DNA of 64,000 bases, taken from contig NZ_LMMR01000004.1 of NCBI RefSeq assembly GCF_001422325.1, positions 501,752-565,751 of the forward strand. The letters are read 5' to 3'. The stretch is from Leifsonia sp. Leaf264 (GTDB taxonomy: Bacteria > Actinomycetota > Actinomycetes > Actinomycetales > Microbacteriaceae). Position numbers and translations under genes: made by a program. The notes beneath the pieces were generated by a model that did no database searches, was not told where the DNA came from, and was given only the letters and a program-made list of their open reading frames with translations. Within the stretch, counting starts at the first letter, position 1, and every line of letters starts with the position of its first letter. Positions 59,545 through 64,000 of this stretch are shown in pieces.

Positions 59545-60573
59545 ATGTACGACTTCATCTTCCGCACCTTCTTCGCGCGCATGGATCCCGAGCGCGCCCA
59601 CCACATCGGCTTCGTGGTCATCAGGATGCTGGGCTGGCCGGTCATCGGACTCCTCGTCGCCCGCTTCACCCGGTCACCCCGCCCGCAGCCCGTTCGCGCG
59701 CTCGGACTGACGTTTCCCACGCCGTTCGGCGTCGCGGCAGGCTTCGACAAGAACGCCCACGCCGTGATCGGCCTCGGCCGGCTCGGCTTCGGCCACATCG
59801 AGGTCGGCACCATCACCGCTCACGCGCAGCCGGGCAACGAGACCCCGCGCCTGTTCAGGCTCATCCCCGATCGCGCCGTGATCAACCGCATGGGCTTCAA
59901 CAATGCCGGGGCGGATGTCGCCCGTACGCGTCTCGTCGCCCTGCGCCGCAAGCGCAACCGCCCGGTCATCGGCGTGAACATCGGCAAGAGCCGCATCACC
60001 CCGGTCGAGGAGGCCACTGAGGACTACCTCGCCTCCACCCGCCTGCTCGCGCCCCTGGCCGACTACCTCGTCGTCAACGTGTCGTCGCCGAACACGCCGG
60101 GCCTGCGCGGCCTGCAGGAGCTCGAGCTGCTGACACCCCTTCTCACAGCGGTGAAGGCCGCGGCAGGCACGACCCCGCTGCTCGTCAAGATCGCCCCCGA
60201 CCTCGAGGACGACGCGATCGACCGCATCGCCGGTCTCGTCGTCGAGCTCGGACTCGACGGCATCATCGCCACGAACACCACGATCTCCCGCGACGGACTC
60301 GTCACGGCGCCGTCCGTCGTCGAGGCAGCGGGCGCCGGCGGACTCTCGGGAGCGCCGCTCGCAGCTCGGTCGCTGGCCGTGCTCCGCCGCATCCGTGCCG
60401 TCGTGCCCGAGTCCCTCTGCGTCATCTCGGTCGGCGGTGTCGACACGGCGGCGGATGTCGCCGAGCGCCTTGCTGCCGGCGCCACGCTCGTGCAGGGCTA
60501 CACGGCCTTCCTCTATCGCGGTCCGCTCTGGGCCCGCCAGATCAACCGTGGGCTGGCGGCGGCGCGCCGCTAG
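59545..60573 (+). CDS. pyrD: Dihydroorotate dehydrogenase, class 2 (quinone-dependent)
   Basis: A 342-residue FMN enzyme. The N-terminal amphipathic helix (MYDFIFRTFFARMDPERAHH) that touches the membrane quinone is present. FGVAAGFDKNAHAVIGLGRL and GFGHIEVGTITAHAQPGNET are typical, and NVSSPNTPGLRGLQ has the catalytic Ser of class 2 enzymes. It converts dihydroorotate to orotate. The ATG at 59545 is preceded by GGAG at 59531. It stands apart from the other pyr genes and behind nrdR. Confidence 0.95.
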   Translation: MYDFIFRTFFARMDPERAHHIGFVVIRMLGWPVIGLLVARFTRSPRPQPVRALGLTFPTPFGVAAGFDKNAHAVIGLGRLGFGHIEVGTITAHAQPGNETPRLFRLIPDRAVINRMGFNNAGADVARTRLVALRRKRNRPVIGVNIGKSRITPVEEATEDYLASTRLLAPLADYLVVNVSSPNTPGLRGLQELELLTPLLTAVKAAAGTTPLLVKIAPDLEDDAIDRIAGLVVELGLDGIIATNTTISRDGLVTAPSVVEAAGAGGLSGAPLAARSLAVLRRIRAVVPESLCVISVGGVDTAADVAERLAAGATLVQGYTAFLYRGPLWARQINRGLAAARR

Positions 60574-60798
60574 TGGCGCGCAGGTCGAGGGCGCCGCGCC
60601 GCGGGTGCCGCACGACCCGCCTCCAGCATCCGTACCGGTCAGCGGAGTTCACCGCCAGAACGGGCTGATCGTGCTCGATTGCGCCCGCTTCCGGCGATGA
60701 ACTCCGCTGACTCGCACGTAGATCGGCGGTGCGACGGATGCCGCGACGCACGGGCACGTCAGAACGGCAGCGCCAGGACGTCGGCTCAGAGCTGCAGC
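60574..60798. other. 225-bp gap between convergent pyrD and DUF445 gene
   Basis: Apart from the large inverted repeat at 60638-60711 nothing else was recognised; no gene or RNA is evident. It also holds one copy of the 10-mer GACGGATGCC (60733-60742). Confidence 0.6.
60638..60711. repeat. Long inverted repeat after pyrD
   Basis: GTCAGCGGAGTTCA (60638-60651) and TGAACTCCGCTGAC (60698-60711) are perfect complements over 14 bp. Inside, CGCCAGAACGGGC and GCCCGCTTCCGGCG pair imperfectly, so nearly the whole 74 bp can fold into one long stem. Likely a palindromic intergenic element that also separates the two convergent genes. Confidence 0.75.
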
Positions 60799-62121
60799 TC
60801 AGAACAACGCGTGCACGCCGGTGGCCACCGTGTAGATCGCGACGCCGGCCAGCGCGCCCACCACGGTGCCGTTGATGCGGATGAACTGCAGGTCCTTCCC
60901 CACCTGCAGCTCGATCTTCTCGGTCGTCTCGCCGGCGTCCCAGCGCTCGACGGTCTCGGTGATCACGGCAGCGAGGTCGTGCCGGTAGTTGAGCACGACG
61001 TAGGTGGCCGCATCGGCGATCCAGGCGTCGACCTTGCCCGATAGCACGGCATCCCGCGAGAGGCGCGTGCCCACCTCGACCAGAGCCGACTCGGCTCCGC
61101 GCCGCAGCTCGCTGTCGGCATCCGCGAGGGAATCGGCCAGGCTCACCTTGACCGAGCTCCACAGCTCGTCGGCGAATTCGCGCAGCCTGGGGGACTCGAG
61201 GAACTCGGCCTTGATCGACTCGACGCGCTGGATCATCTCGGGGTCGTGCTGCAGCCGCTCGGTCAGCTCGGTGAGGTAGGTGTCGATGGAGAGGCGCAAC
61301 GGATGCTGCGGATCCTCTCGCACAGCGTTCAACAGCTTGAGCACCTCGCGGTGCGCGCGGTCGTCGACGATGCCGCCGACGAAGCCGGGAACCCAACGGG
61401 GGAGCCGCTCCGAGACCACGTCGCCGAACGCGTCCGGATGCGTCACCAGCCACGCCTCGGTGGCGTCGAGAACAGCGTCCAGCACCGCACGCTGCTGGTC
61501 GGCCGCCACGAGCTGCGATCCGATCCGCCCCACCGACGGCGCCCAGGCCGGCCGGAACAGGTGCCGTCGCGCCAGCCTCTCGATGACATCCTTCACGTCG
61601 TCGTCGCTCAGCAGCTTGAGCAGGCCCTGCGCCGCGACGGCGGCCTCGGCGCTCACCCTGGCGGCATTGTGCGGATCGGCGAGCCAGGTGCCCACCCTGT
61701 CGGCGACGCTGAAGGTCGCGAGCTTTCCGCGCACGACCTCCTCCGACAGGAAGTTCTCCTCGACGAACTCGCCGAGGCTCGCCCCGATCTCGTCCTTCCG
61801 CGTGGGGATGATCGCCGTGTGCGGGATCCGCAGGCCGAACGGATGCCGGAACAGCGCCGTCACCGCGAACCAGTCGGCGATGGCACCCACCATCGCCCCC
61901 TCGGCGGCGGCACGCACGTAGCCGAGCCAGGCGTACGTGTCCTGCAGCGCGAACGACACCGAGAACACGACGGCGGCGAGAGCGAGGAGCCCGCCGGCGA
62001 TGCGCTTCATGCGGCGCAGCGCCACGAGCCGCGCGGCGTCGGCGGCACTCAGGATCCCGCGCCCTCCAGCACCCGCCGGCACCGGCGGGCGTTCGAGTAC
62101 CTGATCGACGTGCGACATCAA
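60799..62121 (-). CDS. DUF445 family membrane protein
   Basis: A 440-residue protein. The first membrane helix (GLLALAAVVFSVSFALQ) is followed by the DUF445 signature AAAEGAMVGAIADWFAVTAL and FRHPFGLRIPHTAIIPTRKD. A long, mostly helical middle and a C-terminal hydrophobic segment (VVGALAGVAIYTVATGVHAL) complete it. The family is widespread with no known role. It starts 41 bp downstream of the stop of the next gene on the same strand. Confidence 0.9.
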   Translation of the reverse strand: MMSHVDQVLERPPVPAGAGGRGILSAADAARLVALRRMKRIAGGLLALAAVVFSVSFALQDTYAWLGYVRAAAEGAMVGAIADWFAVTALFRHPFGLRIPHTAIIPTRKDEIGASLGEFVEENFLSEEVVRGKLATFSVADRVGTWLADPHNAARVSAEAAVAAQGLLKLLSDDDVKDVIERLARRHLFRPAWAPSVGRIGSQLVAADQQRAVLDAVLDATEAWLVTHPDAFGDVVSERLPRWVPGFVGGIVDDRAHREVLKLLNAVREDPQHPLRLSIDTYLTELTERLQHDPEMIQRVESIKAEFLESPRLREFADELWSSVKVSLADSLADADSELRRGAESALVEVGTRLSRDAVLSGKVDAWIADAATYVVLNYRHDLAAVITETVERWDAGETTEKIELQVGKDLQFIRINGTVVGALAGVAIYTVATGVHALF

Positions 62122-62162
62122 CGGCTCCTCACGGTCATCCAGCTACAGACAACCGTATGCCG

Positions 62163-62855
62163 TCAGGTGGTCGACACTGAGGGGTTGACGGGCCGATAGG
62201 AGGCGAGGGATCGGCGGTAGCCGCGGTATCCCGTGAGCATCGAGGCCACGATTGAGACCACCGCGAGCAGAGAGCCCACGATGATCGCGAGCGTGGGAGC
62301 GTCGGTCAGCGTCGCCAGCAGGCCGCCGACGAAGAGTCCGAGCACGACCGAGTTGATCACGACGATGAAGACCATCGAACTCCCGGCGACCTGACTGCCG
62401 CCCCGGGGTCGGAGGAAGGAGTAGGTCTGCTGCATCCCGCGTTCGTCATCGTGCGCCGAGGCGAAGAAGTACCTCTCGACGCCGGGGTCGATCTCGACGT
62501 AGGCGGCGCGCAACCGGTTCATCGCGAGGACGAACATCAGGTCCTCGTCGGCGACATTGAAGACACGCAGCTGGGTGAGGATGCCGATGACGTACAGCAG
62601 GCCCAGGATGCCGATCGCCGAGGGAGCGAACGGCCCGCTGTACGCCGTCGCCTGGCCCAGCAGGCTCACGCTCACCAACGCGGCCGAGACCAGCGTGAGG
62701 AAGATCGCTATCCGCGTGAGCACCTCGGCCTGCGACGTGCTGCGCGAGGCCAGGAGGCCCCAGTGCTCGGTGGCGAGGATCTGCGCGCGGACGGCGGGCG
62801 GAACCGGCGGCGGCTCCGCGGAGGCAGGCGATGCCGCATCCGTCATGGCAGACAT
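62163..62855 (-). CDS. Unknown membrane protein, four helices
   Basis: A 230-residue protein I do not recognise. It has a Pro-rich N-terminus, two helices (about residues 45-66 and 75-93), a cytoplasmic-looking region with DEDLMFVLAMNRLRAAYVEI and FFASAHDDERGMQQTYSFLR, and two more helices (about 160-180 and 185-205), then a short tail. The paired helices around a central soluble part resemble some DUF families of actinobacteria. The start could also be the ATG three codons in. It is upstream of DUF445 on the same strand and may be co-transcribed. Confidence 0.75.
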   Translation of the reverse strand: MSAMTDAASPASAEPPPVPPAVRAQILATEHWGLLASRSTSQAEVLTRIAIFLTLVSAALVSVSLLGQATAYSGPFAPSAIGILGLLYVIGILTQLRVFNVADEDLMFVLAMNRLRAAYVEIDPGVERYFFASAHDDERGMQQTYSFLRPRGGSQVAGSSMVFIVVINSVVLGLFVGGLLATLTDAPTLAIIVGSLLAVVSIVASMLTGYRGYRRSLASYRPVNPSVSTT

Positions 62856-63008
62856 TGTGCTCCGGACGGCGCGCGGCCGCTACAGGTCCGCGCATTCGGC
62901 GGGGTCCGGGTGGTCCGGCGGGGTGTCCTGCACCCGCCAGAGCATCGAAGCCCCGCCAGGTCGGTCGAGGGTCGACGGAAGCGCGGCGATGAACGCCGGG
63001 AACCACGA

Positions 63009-63039
63009 AGGCCCGGCCACTCGATGAGTGTCCGGGCCT
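63009..63039 (-). terminator. Terminator hairpin after tRNA-Gly
   Basis: AGGCCCGG-C-CACTC (63009-63022) pairs with GAGTG-T-CCGGGCCT (63026-63039) around GAT, with one internal mismatch. It begins 5 bp past the tRNA 3' end on the minus strand. Confidence 0.75.
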
Positions 63040-63044
63040 CGTAC

Positions 63045-63118
63045 TGGAGGGGATGACGGGAATCGAACCCGCGTGATCAGTTTGGAAGACTGAGGCTCTA
63101 CCATTGAGCTACATCCCC
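63045..63118 (-). tRNA. tRNA-Gly, anticodon TCC
   Basis: A 74-base cloverleaf on the minus strand including an encoded CCA. The acceptor GGGGATG pairs with CATCCCC, the anticodon stem TCAGT/ACTGA frames the loop CTTCCAA with anticodon TCC, and the T arm contains GGTTCGAATCC. The discriminator base is T. It reads GGA and possibly other glycine codons. Confidence 0.95.
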
Positions 63119-63343
63119 GTGGCCTCGCGAAAAGGCAACTCCACCATCGTAATACAGACTCGGGGGTGCTCCGTCCACGTCGGAGGTCGGGTCCGGATGC
63201 CGGGCCGCGTGTCGTGCGAGCCGTGCTCCCATCCTCGGACGGAACGCACGGATGCCGTGCAGTAGACTTTCCGAGGTTCCCCGCTATTCGCGTGCCCTGG
63301 TGCGCGCCTCGCGTTGAATCGAATACGAGTTGAGCGGATGACT
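63119..63343. promoter_or_regulatory. Intergenic region between divergent tRNA genes
   Basis: No gene is seen in these 225 bp. A TAGACT at 63263-63268 could be the -10 of the tRNA-Pro transcript with about 70 bases of leader. On the minus strand a TATTAC-like sequence near 63150 could serve tRNA-Gly. Neither has an obvious -35. Confidence 0.4.
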
Positions 63344-63420
63344 CGGGGCGTAGCTCAGCTTGGTAGAGCGCCCGGTTTGGGACCGGGAGGTCGCAGGTTC
63401 GAATCCTGTCGCCCCGACCA
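63344..63420 (+). tRNA. tRNA-Pro, anticodon TGG
   Basis: A 77-base cloverleaf with encoded CCA. The acceptor CGGGGCG pairs with CGCCCCG; anticodon stem CCCGG/CCGGG frames the loop TTTGGGA with anticodon TGG; T arm GGTTCGAATCC; discriminator A. It lies just upstream of tig, a common arrangement in actinobacteria. Confidence 0.96.
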
Positions 63421-63460
63421 CCGCATCGACAAACCCCTCATCTACAGGAGATCTTCCCCC

Positions 63461-64000
63461 ATGCCGAACACCTCGGTTGAGAAGCTCAGCCCGACTCGCG
63501 CGAAGCTCACCATCTCGGTGACGCCCGAGGAGCTGAAGCCCAGCATCACCCACGCGTACAGCCACATCGCCGAGGAGATCAACATCCCCGGCTTCCGCAA
63601 GGGCAAGGTTCCGCCGCCCATCATCGACCAGCGCGTGGGCAAGCTCGCCGTTCTCGAGCACGCCGTCAACGAGGGCCTCGACGGCTTCTTCCGCGCCGCC
63701 GTCGCCGAGCACGATCTCCGCACCCTCGGTCGTCCGTCGGCCGACATCGTCGAGTGGCCCAGCGACAAGGACTTCTCGGGCGACCTGCTCGTGCACATCG
63801 AGGTCGATGTGCGTCCCGAGATCGACCTTCCCGACTACAACGGCATCGCCCTCACCGTCGACGCCGTCGAGGTCGGCGACGACGAGGTCCAGAAGGAGCT
63901 CGACACCCTCCGCAGCCGTTTCGGCACGCTGAGCACCGTCGACCGTCCCGCCAAGAGCGGCGACTTCGTCACCATCGACCTCATCGCGACCATCGACGGC
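63461..64000 (+). CDS. tig: Trigger factor (5' part, runs off the window)
   Basis: The first 180 residues of trigger factor: the ribosome-binding domain with [20 protein letters not shown] (the GFRxGxxP signature at about residues 43-55) and the start of the FKBP-like PPIase region ([24 protein letters not shown]). It is a ribosome-bound chaperone for nascent chains. The ATG at 63461 is 8 bp after AGGAG-ATCTTCC. The gene continues beyond the window end. Confidence 0.95.
   Translation, partial: MPNTSVEKLSPTRAKLTISVTPEELKPSITHAYSHIAEEINIPGFRKGKVPPPIIDQRVGKLAVLEHAVNEGLDGFFRAAVAEHDLRTLGRPSADIVEWPSDKDFSGDLLVHIEVDVRPEIDLPDYNGIALTVDAVEVGDDEVQKELDTLRSRFGTLSTVDRPAKSGDFVTIDLIATIDG

Noticed and set aside
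1-64000. Insertion sequences, prophage or integrated island
   Set aside because: No transposase, integrase, terminase or capsid-like protein was found, the tRNA genes are intact without flanking integrase or direct repeats, and composition looks uniform.

Overview
The window is high-GC DNA (about 70%) from an actinobacterium, most probably a member of the Microbacteriaceae. The evidence is a compact C50-type carotenoid operon (idi-crtE-crtB-crtI-crtYe-crtYf-crtEb), an actinobacterial dcw cell-wall/division cluster ending in sepF-yggT-wag31, a GarA-type FHA protein followed by the FtsR regulator, and a MurE whose specificity motif departs from the meso-DAP type (Microbacteriaceae have unusual group B peptidoglycan). 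No insertion sequence, prophage, CRISPR array or foreign-looking island is visible; the window is core chromosome.

Region by region. 1-3.1 kb: an NAD-dependent epimerase (runs off the left edge) and two luciferase-like oxidoreductases. 3.1-9.7 kb: an S4 RNA-binding protein, the seven-gene carotenoid operon (minus strand) with nearly every junction a 4-bp overlap, and a divergent MarR/CrtR-like regulator across a perfect GCTAAC-TGA-GTTAGC palindrome. 9.8-14.6 kb: Nudix hydrolase, DUF1295 membrane protein, CDP-alcohol phosphatidyltransferase, garA, ftsR, a second MerR regulator and a ParA-like ATPase. 14.6-19.9 kb: pyruvate carboxylase, a MinD/EspI-like ATPase, peptide deformylase. 20-26 kb: NIPSNAP protein, acetyltransferase, acyl-CoA synthetase, ROK glucokinase, PlsC acyltransferase, class II DAHP synthase. 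26-31.6 kb: a repeat-rich intergenic block, the PASTA kinase PknL, a triple-LysM secreted protein, an Rv2175c-like DNA-binding protein, a second polyprenyl diphosphate synthase, a DUF3040 protein. 31.8-50.7 kb: mraZ-rsmH-ftsL-ftsI-murE-murF-mraY-murD-ftsW-murG-murC-ftsQ-ftsZ-yggS-sepF-yggT-wag31-lspA, all on the plus strand. 50.7-64 kb: rluD-type pseudouridine synthase, dnaE, an acetyltransferase, a flavin reductase, hisD, an AraC-type regulator with a VOC protein, nrdR, pyrD, a DUF445 protein, an unknown four-helix membrane protein, tRNA-Gly, tRNA-Pro and the 5' part of tig.

How the genes fit together. The fadD-plsC-aroG-pknL-Rv2175c-idsA-dcw order matches the order known from mycobacteria, so this is an old actinobacterial envelope neighbourhood: lipid activation, isoprenoid chain synthesis, wall precursor synthesis, septation and tip growth, with a Ser/Thr kinase inside it. 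FtsR, encoded at 12.2 kb, is a known activator of ftsZ in corynebacteria; ftsZ lies at 46.5 kb behind its own 194-bp leader.

The hunt did not reveal an obviously new multi-gene system. The most unexpected signals are at DNA level: a 10-mer (GACGGATGCC) far more common than composition predicts and mostly in one orientation whatever the gene direction; a recurring TANNNT box exactly 6-8 bp upstream of start codons (leaderless genes); a block of 16-bp repeats with a perfect 18-bp hairpin; phased GTGG boxes in front of mraZ; and the altered MurE motif. Coordinates of starts are inferred from reading frame, overlap, ribosome binding site and promoter spacing; none was tested.
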